Of a DNA stretch of 64,000 nucleotides, positions 17,521 through 25,690 are shown in pieces. Within the stretch, counting starts at the first letter, position 1. Each line of letters opens with the position of its first letter. The stretch comes from Flavobacterium branchiicola (GTDB lineage Bacteria > Bacteroidota > Bacteroidia > Flavobacteriales > Flavobacteriaceae), in assembly GCF_018383905.1 (NCBI RefSeq), contig NZ_JAGYWA010000002.1, positions 124,001 to 188,000 of the forward strand, given 5' to 3'. The notes under the pieces are model-generated. The model saw only the letters and a list, made by a program, of their open reading frames with translations, ran no database searches and was not told where the DNA came from. The position numbers and the translations under genes are program-made.

Positions 17521-19584
17521 ATGCAAAACGATATACAGGCTCCAAAGGCTAAAGAAGTTCCTAAAAAACTTAAAAAACACAAAGAAACCCGAATCGATAA
17601 TTACTTTTGGCTGAATGACCGCGAAAATCCTGAAGTTATTGATTATTTGAATAAAGAAAACGATTATTATCAAAAAATGACTTCGCATACTAAAGATTTA
17701 CAAGAGTCTTTATATGAAGAAATGAAAGCGAGAATTAAGGAAGACGATTCATCTGTTCCTTATTTTTACAATGGTTACTTTTATATTACCCGTTTTGAAA
17801 CTGGTCAGGATTACCCCATTTTTGCCAGAAAAAAAGGAAGCCTTTCGGCAGATGAAGAAATTTTATTCAACTGTAACGAAATGGCAAAAGGACATGCTTA
17901 TTTCAAATTAGGAGGTTTAAGTATAAGCCCTGATAACAAATTTGCCAGTTTTGGTTTAGATCTTGTTGGAAGAAGAATCTATACCATTCAGTTTAAAAAC
18001 CTTGAAACAGGCGAGATTTTAGAGGAGAAAATTGAAAATGCTACAGGCGGATCTGTTTGGGCAAATGATAATAAAACTGTTTTTTATACCAGACAGGATG
18101 AAGTTACTTTAAGAGCAGATAAAATTTTCAGACATAAATTAAACTCAGATTCAAAAAATGATGTTTTGGTTTTTAATGAAACCGATGATACTTTTAATGT
18201 TTCGGTAAGTAAAGAAAAATCAAGAAAATATATTGTAATTGGTTCCGGAAGTACATTGACAACGGAATACAGAATCCTGAATTCGGATAATCCTGATGGT
18301 GAATTTGAGGTTTTTCAGACTCGTGTTCGTGGTTTAGAGTACAGTATTTCACACTTTGAAGATTCGTTTTATATTTTGACCAATAAAGACAAGGCGACAA
18401 ACTTCAAATTAATGAAAACGCCTGAAAATAAAACAGCAAAAAGAAACTGGGTTGATATAATTCCGCACAGAGAAGATGTTTTATTAGAAGATATTGAAAT
18501 TTTTAAAAACTATTTAGTAGTTGAAGAGCGCTCAAATGGTTTAAATCATATCAGAATCATGCCTTGGAATAAGGAAGAGGAAGATTATTATTTGCCTTTT
18601 GGAAGTGAAACTTATAGTGCATTCACTACAACAAATATTGATTTTGATACCGATATTTTGCGTTATAGTTATCAATCACTTGCGACACCATCGTCAGTAA
18701 TTGATTTTAATATGAAAACTAAAGCCAAAGAAATCTTAAAAGAACAACAGGTTTTAGGAGGAAAGTTTGATAAAGAAAATTACGTAGAAGAACGAGTTTG
18801 GGCAACGGCCAGAGATGGTGTAAAAGTGCCAATTTCGATGATTTACAGAAAAGGATTGGAGAGAAATGGTAAAAATCCGTTGTTGCTTTATTCATATGGT
18901 TCGTACGGAATTACTATGGATACCTATTTTTCTTCGACACGACTTTCTTTGTTAGACCGCGGATTTGTTTACGCAATCGCTCATATTAGAGGCGGAGAAG
19001 ACTTGGGAAGACAATGGTATGAAGACGGAAAACTGTTAAAAAAGAAAAATACCTTTACAGATTTCATCGATTGCTCTAAATTTGTAATAAACGAGAAATA
19101 TACTTCAACGGAACATCTTTATGCTGAAGGTGGATCTGCAGGAGGACTTTTGATGGGTGTGATTGTAAATGAAGCACCAGAACTATACAATGGAGTTATA
19201 GCTCAGGTTCCTTTTGTAGATGTTATTACAACAATGCTGGACGACAGTATTCCGCTAACTACCGGAGAGTATGACGAATGGGGGAACCCAAATAAAAAAG
19301 AATATTATGATTATATGTTGTCTTATTCACCTTATGACAATGTAAAAGCTCAAAAATATCCTAATATGTATGTATCAACGGGATTGCACGATTCTCAGGT
19401 ACAGTATTGGGAGCCTGCTAAATGGGTCGCTAAGTTAAGGGATTTAAAAACAAATGAAAATCTTTTGTTTTTAGATACTAACATGGATGCGGGTCATGGT
19501 GGGGCTTCAGGACGTTTTGAGGCTTTAAAAGACTTAGCAAAGGAATTTAGTTTTTTATTAGATTTAGAAAAAATTAAAAGCTAA
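17521..19584 (+). CDS. ptrB: S9 family oligopeptidase (oligopeptidase B / protease II type)
   Basis: A 687-residue prolyl-oligopeptidase-family enzyme with an N-terminal beta-propeller (about 70-400) and a C-terminal alpha/beta hydrolase domain. The nucleophile serine is in EGGSAGGLLMG, the acid is likely the aspartate in STGLHDSQVQYWEP, and the histidine is in DAGHGGASGR. The FWLNDRENPEVIDYL start and the FYTRQDE segment match oligopeptidase B, which cleaves short peptides after basic residues. No signal peptide, so probably cytoplasmic. Confidence 0.92.
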   Translation: MQNDIQAPKAKEVPKKLKKHKETRIDNYFWLNDRENPEVIDYLNKENDYYQKMTSHTKDLQESLYEEMKARIKEDDSSVPYFYNGYFYITRFETGQDYPIFARKKGSLSADEEILFNCNEMAKGHAYFKLGGLSISPDNKFASFGLDLVGRRIYTIQFKNLETGEILEEKIENATGGSVWANDNKTVFYTRQDEVTLRADKIFRHKLNSDSKNDVLVFNETDDTFNVSVSKEKSRKYIVIGSGSTLTTEYRILNSDNPDGEFEVFQTRVRGLEYSISHFEDSFYILTNKDKATNFKLMKTPENKTAKRNWVDIIPHREDVLLEDIEIFKNYLVVEERSNGLNHIRIMPWNKEEEDYYLPFGSETYSAFTTTNIDFDTDILRYSYQSLATPSSVIDFNMKTKAKEILKEQQVLGGKFDKENYVEERVWATARDGVKVPISMIYRKGLERNGKNPLLLYSYGSYGITMDTYFSSTRLSLLDRGFVYAIAHIRGGEDLGRQWYEDGKLLKKKNTFTDFIDCSKFVINEKYTSTEHLYAEGGSAGGLLMGVIVNEAPELYNGVIAQVPFVDVITTMLDDSIPLTTGEYDEWGNPNKKEYYDYMLSYSPYDNVKAQKYPNMYVSTGLHDSQVQYWEPAKWVAKLRDLKTNENLLFLDTNMDAGHGGASGRFEALKDLAKEFSFLLDLEKIKS

Positions 19585-19599
19585 TTAGAAATTTTTTGT

Positions 19600-19607
19600 T
19601 AAATTTG
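19600..19607 (+). promoter_or_regulatory. Possible -10 element of the cysteine synthase family gene
   Basis: TAAATTTG matches TAnnTTTG just after the S9 peptidase stop. Transcription would begin near 19613-19616, leaving a very short leader for an ATG at 19631 and a more normal one for the in-frame ATG at 19655. Confidence 0.5.
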
Positions 19608-19630
19608 CAACCTATCAAGGTTATTTTAAA

Positions 19631-20695
19631 ATGCCTTCGATTAACTATTTTTTTATGAAAGAAGAAATAAACGCTTATAATAATGTTTTAGAGTTAATAG
19701 GTAACACCCCACTTATTAAACTAAATAAAGTCACCGAAGAGTTAGAAGGAAATTTCTACGCAAAGGTAGAAGCTTTTAATCCAGGTCATTCCTCAAAAGA
19801 TAGAATAGCGTTATATATTATTGAAGAAGCCGAAAGAAAAGGAATACTATCTCCAGGCGATACTATTATTGAGACCACATCGGGTAATACAGGTTTTAGT
19901 CTGGCAATGGTAAGTATTATAAAAGGTTATAATTGTATCCTGGCAGTAAGTTCAAAATCATCTAAGGATAAAATTGACATGTTGAGAAGTTTGGGAGCCA
20001 AAGTGTATGTGTGTCCCGCTCACGTTTCTGCAGATGATGAAAGATCATACTATAATGTAGCAAAACGTCTGCATGAAGAAACAAAAGGCTCGGTTTACAT
20101 TAATCAATATTTCAATCAATTAAATATTGATGCCCACTATAACACTACAGGTCCTGAAATTTGGGAACAAACCAACGGAAAAATCACCCACCTTGTTGCT
20201 TGCAGCGGAACCGGAGGAACTATCTCAGGAACAGCAAAATTCTTAAAAGAGCAAAATCCTAATATCAGAATTCTTGGAGTTGACGCTTTTGGATCAGTAT
20301 TGAAGAAATACCACGAAACAAAAGAATTTGATAACAAAGAAATTTATCCATACCGTATAGAAGGTTTAGGGAAAAATTTAATTCCATCTGCTACAGATTT
20401 TGACATCATCGACAAGTTCATGAAGGTGACCGATGAAGAAAGTGCTCACTCAGCCAGAGAAATTACCAGAAAAGAAGGTTTATTTGTTGGATATACATCA
20501 GGAGCAGTAATGCAGGCAATCAAACAATATGCAGAAGAAGGTGAGTTTACAAAAGACAGTAATATTATTGCAATCTTCCCGGATCATGGTTCACGATATA
20601 TGAGTAAAGTATTTAGTGACGACTGGATGAACGAACAAGGATTCTTTGATAGTATCAATGAAGAAGAAGTTCAAAAAATTGAATTTGTAAAATAG
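19631..20695 (+). CDS. Cysteine synthase / cystathionine beta-synthase family PLP enzyme
   Basis: A 354-residue fold-type II PLP enzyme. The NTPLIKLNK start of the fold, PLP lysine in [12 protein letters not shown], the substrate loop [12 protein letters not shown] and the phosphate-binding [11 protein letters not shown] are all present. It probably makes cysteine from O-acetylserine or cystathionine from serine plus homocysteine; sequence alone does not decide. There is no C-terminal CBS domain pair. Two in-frame starts exist. The ATG at 19655 ([13 protein letters not shown]) is more typical of the family and better spaced from the promoter than the ATG at 19631. Confidence 0.88.
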   Translation: MPSINYFFMKEEINAYNNVLELIGNTPLIKLNKVTEELEGNFYAKVEAFNPGHSSKDRIALYIIEEAERKGILSPGDTIIETTSGNTGFSLAMVSIIKGYNCILAVSSKSSKDKIDMLRSLGAKVYVCPAHVSADDERSYYNVAKRLHEETKGSVYINQYFNQLNIDAHYNTTGPEIWEQTNGKITHLVACSGTGGTISGTAKFLKEQNPNIRILGVDAFGSVLKKYHETKEFDNKEIYPYRIEGLGKNLIPSATDFDIIDKFMKVTDEESAHSAREITRKEGLFVGYTSGAVMQAIKQYAEEGEFTKDSNIIAIFPDHGSRYMSKVFSDDWMNEQGFFDSINEEEVQKIEFVK

Positions 20696-20719
20696 AGATA
20701 TCTATTTTTTAAAATACAG

Positions 20720-20753
20720 AAACTCCATCAGCGTAAAGCGATGGAGTTTTTTT
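20720..20753 (+). terminator. Rho-independent terminator
   Basis: The stem AACTCCATC/GATGGAGTT has a ten-base loop and is followed by seven T. It ends the cysteine synthase family transcript. The 290 bases from here to 21045 are AT-rich and contain no gene I can support. Confidence 0.85.
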
Positions 20754-21045
20754 ATGCTTAATACTTAAAAAGCAGAAAATTCTTTCAATAGTAAAAAATC
20801 ACGATAAATTGAAAATACCGTATTTATACGTAAGAAACTGATTGGTTGATTGAGGTATGTTTATTATTTTAATAGTATTCCTGAAAGTATAAGGAAATAC
20901 AATTAAGCGTTTAAAATTATCAATTTTGGTTATTTAAACGATTATTTAGGTTAGTTATCGGAAAAATTTCTGTTAAAATGCATAAAAATATAGTTTAGCA
21001 GTGTTAAAATAACACAGTTGTTTTTAATCCCCTAAATCTATCATT

Positions 21046-21966
21046 ATGAAAAAATTACTACTTACTTTGATGTTTGTAAGTCATTTGAATGTTAATGCGC
21101 AAAACCCAATTCAGGAATTTAACTTCAATGGTACTTTAAATAATACTGCAAATACAACTTCATTCATGGGCACAAATAATTTTGTTGCCGATAGAATGGG
21201 AAATGTCAATGGAGCTCAGCGACTGGTTAATAAAGGCCTGGAAGCTGTGATTGATAATCTTCCTCAAAATAATAGTTCAAGAACTGTGAGTATTTGGGTA
21301 AAACTAAATGATATTGCTTCAGCAAATTACATTTGGGGTTACGGAACTGCTTACAATGCACAATATTGTGGATTATTGCAACAAGGTACAGCAACTTCAA
21401 ATTCAGATTTGAGTTTGGCAGGCTGGGGAGCAAGTAACGATGTTATTGTTTCTACGCCATTAGTAAAAGGAACCTGGTACAATTATATCATTACATACGA
21501 CGGAAAAGTATCTAAAATATTTAGAAATGGTGAAATGCTGAAATCTGTAAGCGGTATTACCAGATCTACCAAAGGTAATATCTTTAGATTAGGAGAAATA
21601 AATACAACTGTCGGTATAAATGCGGATATTGACGATTTAAAGATTTATAATGTTGCATTGACAGATGAGCAGATTGCAGCACTTTATGAAGGATCTAAAC
21701 CAACTGTGGTTGTAGTAGCTGAGACAGTGGCGCCAGCAGCAAAAGTTGGCAAGACAGTTGCGGCAGCGAAAACTGCAAAAGCAACAACAAAACCATCAGG
21801 CGCAATAATTACAACCAGTGATATTGCAGTCTCAAAAAATATTGAAGTTTACTCACAAGGACAAAAGATAATAGGTAATAATGCAATGAGCATTAACGAC
21901 CTGCCAGAAGGAACTTATTTGCTGAAAATAACAAATACACCGGCAAAAAAAGTATCTTCTAAATAA
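21046..21966 (+). CDS. Secreted LamG (concanavalin-fold) protein with shortened T9SS-like C terminus
   Basis: A 306-residue protein with a signal peptide (residues 1-18, cleavage after NVNA) and one LamG/concanavalin A-like domain (about 20-215, including RTVSIWVKLND and ADIDDLKIYNVALTDEQIAALYEG). An Ala/Thr/Lys-rich linker follows, then a C-terminal stretch (IEVYSQGQKIIG, then LPEGTYLLKI) resembling the second half of a T9SS type A sorting domain. Such proteins bind or display on surface glycans. It is a tandem paralogue of the gene at 22357, about 60 percent similar by eye. Confidence 0.8.
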   Translation: MKKLLLTLMFVSHLNVNAQNPIQEFNFNGTLNNTANTTSFMGTNNFVADRMGNVNGAQRLVNKGLEAVIDNLPQNNSSRTVSIWVKLNDIASANYIWGYGTAYNAQYCGLLQQGTATSNSDLSLAGWGASNDVIVSTPLVKGTWYNYIITYDGKVSKIFRNGEMLKSVSGITRSTKGNIFRLGEINTTVGINADIDDLKIYNVALTDEQIAALYEGSKPTVVVVAETVAPAAKVGKTVAAAKTAKATTKPSGAIITTSDIAVSKNIEVYSQGQKIIGNNAMSINDLPEGTYLLKITNTPAKKVSSK

Positions 21967-22028
21967 GATTTTGGTTAGTAGAAAATAGTTAGTTAGTTTT
22001 TTTGTTTAGTAAGCATTTTGAATAGTTG

Positions 22029-22059
22029 AAAAAGCCTTCTGAAAGCCAGAGGGCTTTTT
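22029..22059 (+). terminator. Rho-independent terminator
   Basis: The stem AAAAAGCCTTCTG/CAGAGGGCTTTTT has a short loop. It ends the first LamG gene. The next 300 bases (22060-22356) are AT-rich, with no gene visible. Confidence 0.8.
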
Positions 22060-22356
22060 GATTTTTAGTTCTAATGTATCGTAAATATATTTTTGTAAAA
22101 ATGTTTTTACAAATGTTAGCCCAGAAGTTGCTTGTTTTCTGTTTATTTATAATTTAAATAGGAATATCGTACTTATGTATGTAAAGTGTTTGGTAGCTTT
22201 GAATTAAATTTATAGTTTTAACAAAATTTTTGAAATTACTAATTATAAATGTTTGATGTTTGCTGAAATTTATAATGAAGTGATTTTTTGTTTGTGCTTA
22301 TTCCTGTGTCGTTTAAAACTGTTGAAAACCCCTTATAACCCCATAAAATTGTAAAT

Positions 22357-23265
22357 ATGAAGAAATTATTACTTACTATAATGTTTGTAACTTTTTTAAC
22401 GACCAATGCTCAAAATCCGGTTCAGGAATTTACTTTCAACGGAACTTTAAACAGTACTGATAATACAATTTCACTTTTGGGAAGTCCTAATTTTGTAAAT
22501 GACAGAATGGGAGAGGCTAAGAAAGCGCAACGACTTACAAACAAAGTTTTACAGGGTGTAATAGGGGAGCTTCCTCAGGAAAATAAACCAAGATCAATTT
22601 CTTTTTGGGTGAGATTTAATTCGATAACCTCAGCCAATTATATTTTTGGGTATGGAACTGCCGTAAATGGACAGTTTTTTGGATTATTGCAGCAACCGGC
22701 AGTTTCAGGAAATTCAGATGTGAGTCTGGTGGGTTGGGGAGATAGTAATAATGTTATTGTTTCGGTTCCGCTTCAAAAAGAAGTTTGGTACCAATATAAT
22801 CTTACTTATGATGGTACTAATTCTAAAATATACCGTAATGGCGAATTATTGAAGGCTGTGGATGGAGTTCAGCGTTTAACTAAAGGTTATATTTTGAGGT
22901 TAGGACAAATCAATACAACGGTGACAATTAGTGCCGATATTGATGATCTTAAGATTTATAATGTTGCGATGACCGGCGAACAGGTTTTGGAATCTTATAA
23001 TAGTTCGAAACCAGCTAGTACTAACAAAACTGAAATTGCTCAGGCTTCAAATGCTGCAAAAAAAGTAGTAACAGCAACATCTTCTGCGCCTGTAAAAACA
23101 GCTGCTTCTAATACTGTAAATTTAACGGAAACAGTTAAAGAGTCTAAAACGGTTGAGGTTTTCTCGCAAGGGAGAAAAATAACAGGAAGTAATGCTTCTA
23201 ATATTGGGGATTTACCAGAGGGAACTTATTTGCTGAAGATAACAAAAGCCTCTGCAAAAAAATAA
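22357..23265 (+). CDS. Secreted LamG (concanavalin-fold) protein, tandem paralogue
   Basis: A 302-residue protein with the same plan as its upstream neighbour: signal peptide (cleavage after TTNA), LamG domain (about 20-215, RSISFWVRFNS and ADIDDLKIYNVAMTGEQV), Ala/Thr/Ser-rich linker, and the same short C-terminal domain (VEVFSQGRKITG, then LPEGTYLLKI). The two genes have separate leaders and separate terminators, so they are probably transcribed independently after a duplication. Confidence 0.8.
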   Translation: MKKLLLTIMFVTFLTTNAQNPVQEFTFNGTLNSTDNTISLLGSPNFVNDRMGEAKKAQRLTNKVLQGVIGELPQENKPRSISFWVRFNSITSANYIFGYGTAVNGQFFGLLQQPAVSGNSDVSLVGWGDSNNVIVSVPLQKEVWYQYNLTYDGTNSKIYRNGELLKAVDGVQRLTKGYILRLGQINTTVTISADIDDLKIYNVAMTGEQVLESYNSSKPASTNKTEIAQASNAAKKVVTATSSAPVKTAASNTVNLTETVKESKTVEVFSQGRKITGSNASNIGDLPEGTYLLKITKASAKK

Positions 23266-23287
23266 CTTGCCTAATTTTTTAAAATAA

Positions 23288-23319
23288 AGAAAGCCTTCTG
23301 AAATTTCAGAAGGCTTTCT
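23288..23319. terminator. Bidirectional terminator (perfect palindrome)
   Basis: A 32-base perfect palindrome with core AGCCTTCTGAAATTTCAGAA and flanking A and T tracts, lying between the converging LamG gene and small lipoprotein gene. Closely related hairpins with GCCTTCTGA stems occur at 22029-22059 and 50815-50846. Confidence 0.85.
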
Positions 23320-23321
23320 CG

Positions 23322-23531
23322 TTAGTGTTTCTTTTGCTGTCCCGGAGCATATGCTTTTGCACTTTTATCTCCATTCATTTTCTTTGCTTGTCCAGGCGGT
23401 ATTTTTTTGCCTGATGGTGCTGGTGTATAGGTGTGAGTATGTGTATGAGTACTACAGCTGACTACGCTTAATATTAAAAACAAAAGCACAAGTACTACTA
23501 CGGCTATTTTTGTGTATTTTGATGTTTGCAT
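23322..23531 (-). CDS. Small lipoprotein with His-Thr repeat
   Basis: A 69-residue protein with an N-terminal hydrophobic segment ending in a lipobox-like cysteine (LSVVSCSTH, Cys at about residue 26), a run of alternating His-Thr (about 27-34), and a basic C-terminal tail containing PPGQAKK. Its first 25 residues (MQTSKYTKIAVVVLVLLFLI and onwards) resemble the whole of the 25-residue peptide at 50851-50928. Function unknown. The His run could bind metal, but this is only a guess. Confidence 0.7.
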   Translation of the reverse strand: MQTSKYTKIAVVVLVLLFLILSVVSCSTHTHTHTYTPAPSGKKIPPGQAKKMNGDKSAKAYAPGQQKKH

Positions 23532-23783
23532 GTTCTATTTAATTTTTAATTTGAGGTGATGCAAATATAATAGTAAATAGTTTTTTTTGATGTTTTTGGT
23601 TTTAGTTTAGAAGGAGTTCAAATAAAAATATTGTTGTAAACATTTAGACGGAATACTATCTGGAATATTAATTAAAATTTGGAATATTTAAATCTTGCCT
23701 AGAGAGCATCATACTTTAAGTATCCCTTCTCTCTATCTTTGTTCTCAATAGATCGTTGTAATAATAAGTAAAAAAGAATTTAA

Positions 23784-24209
23784 TTATATATGTTTTTTAT
23801 AATCATTATATGTGAAACTGCCATTCATTAACGGAATATAAGATAGTTCTAAAAGTTCTACACAAAATGACATTTCAATTTTATATTGCTCATTGCCTGA
23901 TTTCTTATAATAGTCTTTATTGAATAGTTTGTCGTAGATTTCTCTAGTTTTTTTTCTGTCGACTTTTATTAGTTTTTCTAATAAACTGTTTGTCATATGA
24001 TGATCATCTTTTGACATAAATTCAAATGAAACTCCAATGTGAGGGAAATCAGAAATCATAGATATTTTAATTTTCCAAAATTCATTTTCATATGTTTTTT
24101 CAAGTTCTAATTCCTCAAAATGAATTTCTTTAAAATTAAATTTAAGAAGATATTTGCCGAAAACTTCATGGCAATCACTTTCAAAATTGTTATAGTCTAT
24201 TTCTATCAT
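23784..24209 (-). CDS. Candidate immunity protein for the orphan toxin
   Basis: A 141-residue protein without signal peptide, rich in Glu, Lys, Tyr and Phe. I do not recognise the family. It overlaps the preceding signal-peptide-bearing toxin-like gene by four bases (ATGA). A small cytoplasmic protein directly after a secreted toxin module is the expected place for an immunity protein. It is the last gene of the long minus-strand operon. The 250 bases beyond it (23532-23783) hold no gene; there is only a weak stem near 23700-23740 and no clear terminator. Confidence 0.55.
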   Translation of the reverse strand: MIEIDYNNFESDCHEVFGKYLLKFNFKEIHFEELELEKTYENEFWKIKISMISDFPHIGVSFEFMSKDDHHMTNSLLEKLIKVDRKKTREIYDKLFNKDYYKKSGNEQYKIEMSFCVELLELSYIPLMNGSFTYNDYKKHI

Positions 24210-24991
24210 GGTTTAATCATTAATCCTGTTTCTTGAAGAATATAACCTTTGGAGAGTAAGTATTCATACTCCATGTTCATAAATGTTCTTATTTTAACAA
24301 GTCCTTCCTTTTCACATTTTTCTCTAAATTTAGAGTTTTTGATATCTGATACAAGATTGGATATGTTCACTGGTAATCTTGGATCATGTATAAATCTAAT
24401 ATCTCCATTACTTGCAATTATATTATCTATATATACTTTATTTATCTCTTTCCAATATTTTGTATTTTGCTCCATAACGGGTAGCTCATTCCATTCTTTA
24501 GGTATATTTTGAAATAATCCCGACATTTCATTTTCTGGAACACCTTTTAGTTTTAGTTCATTAAATAATTGTAGTGTTCCAATTGTGTTGTTAGTTGGAC
24601 CAACTCTCCCTAAAATATTTAATTTCATTCCAGCTGTTTTTAAAATATCACCTCCAAAATCTATAGGTTTTCCAAAATTGTTATAAACAATAGCAACACC
24701 TTTTAAAGACTTCCATTTCAAGTATCCACCAGCATTCTTAACTTCATCTAAATTCTTTGAGACCAGTTTTAGTTCATCAATGTTAGTTCTAAGAATTGGA
24801 GCTTCATTATTTAGAATTAACCACGCATCAAAACTATTATGTTCTTTAATTAAAATTTTAAATTCAGCACTAGAAGTAGATAAATCATTTACTAATGTTG
24901 CCAGAGGACAAGGATCTCCAGGTCCGGCGTTTACAATTATGCTTGATAATAGTAATAAATAAAGAAAGAATCTTTTTATTATATTTTTCAT
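24206..24991 (-). CDS. Orphan secreted toxin module (polymorphic-toxin C-terminal cassette)
   Basis: A 261-residue protein with its own signal peptide (residues 1-22, cleavage after IIVNA). Residues about 28-75 (pattern L-x3-DL, then FDAWLILN, then LRTNIDELKLVSK) look like the pre-toxin linker found before C-terminal toxin domains in Bacteroidetes polymorphic toxins; the end of the 2114-residue toxin next door shows the first half of the same pattern (LLEDLKNN then GWKIF). Residues about 110-261 form a C-terminal domain of unknown activity with conserved-looking GDIRFIHDP and EYEYLLSKGY. Zero-base gap after the upstream gene, four-base overlap with the next. Confidence 0.55.
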   Translation of the reverse strand: MKNIIKRFFLYLLLLSSIIVNAGPGDPCPLATLVNDLSTSSAEFKILIKEHNSFDAWLILNNEAPILRTNIDELKLVSKNLDEVKNAGGYLKWKSLKGVAIVYNNFGKPIDFGGDILKTAGMKLNILGRVGPTNNTIGTLQLFNELKLKGVPENEMSGLFQNIPKEWNELPVMEQNTKYWKEINKVYIDNIIASNGDIRFIHDPRLPVNISNLVSDIKNSKFREKCEKEGLVKIRTFMNMEYEYLLSKGYILQETGLMIKP

Positions 24992-25687
24992 TTAGTTTAT
25001 TTTAAAATAAGTACTTGTAAATTCGTTATTTGTTTTTTGAAGTAGTTCCATTTCTACTTGATTTGTATTATAGTCTTGACCTCTATATATCCATCTGAAT
25101 ATATTTGGAAATTGTAACTCATCGGCAATGTTTTTTTTATCTATAACTTTTTCTTCGTCTAAATCATATATAAAACAGATATTAGAAAATGACTGAATAA
25201 CTTGAATTTGTCTTGAATTAATTAAATAAGCCCATTCAATATTGATATCAAATTCAAATTTTATTTTTTTGATTTCCAGAGTTAATAAATCTGTTAAAAC
25301 TAAACTCCTTTTATTAATTAATAAGTGTTTTTCATGATAAAAAAAGCTTCCCACCAATCTATCTATAGTTGTATTGCCGTTTTCTCTAAAATATACTTTT
25401 AGACTTTTTTTTGTATAATCTAAAGTATTAAGTAGATAAAAATCAGTAGATGGGATAAAAGCAAAGTTTTTGGTCGGATGTTCTATTTCAATTTTTTCAT
25501 TTAATAAGCATTGAATATTTTTTGCTGAGAATAATTCTTCAGTTTTATCAATACCGTTGATGAATAGTGAGTAATATAAAAGCTCCTGACCTCTATTAGG
25601 TTCTTCCCAGCCTGTAAATTTAAGTTCAATTTTTTTATTTAGATTTTTAAATAAACTTAAATGTTTAATTTGCTTTAGTTGTATCAT
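24992..25687 (-). CDS. Candidate immunity protein for the TNT-like toxin
   Basis: A 231-residue protein with no signal peptide and no membrane helix, AT-rich codons, and a beta-rich predicted make-up. I recognise no family. It starts three bases after the stop codon of the giant toxin, the standard position for a cognate immunity gene, so I infer that it neutralises the TNT-like NAD glycohydrolase domain in the cytoplasm. An unrelated accessory role cannot be excluded. Confidence 0.55.
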   Translation of the reverse strand: MIQLKQIKHLSLFKNLNKKIELKFTGWEEPNRGQELLYYSLFINGIDKTEELFSAKNIQCLLNEKIEIEHPTKNFAFIPSTDFYLLNTLDYTKKSLKVYFRENGNTTIDRLVGSFFYHEKHLLINKRSLVLTDLLTLEIKKIKFEFDINIEWAYLINSRQIQVIQSFSNICFIYDLDEEKVIDKKNIADELQFPNIFRWIYRGQDYNTNQVEMELLQKTNNEFTSTYFKIN

Positions 25688-25690
25688 AAT

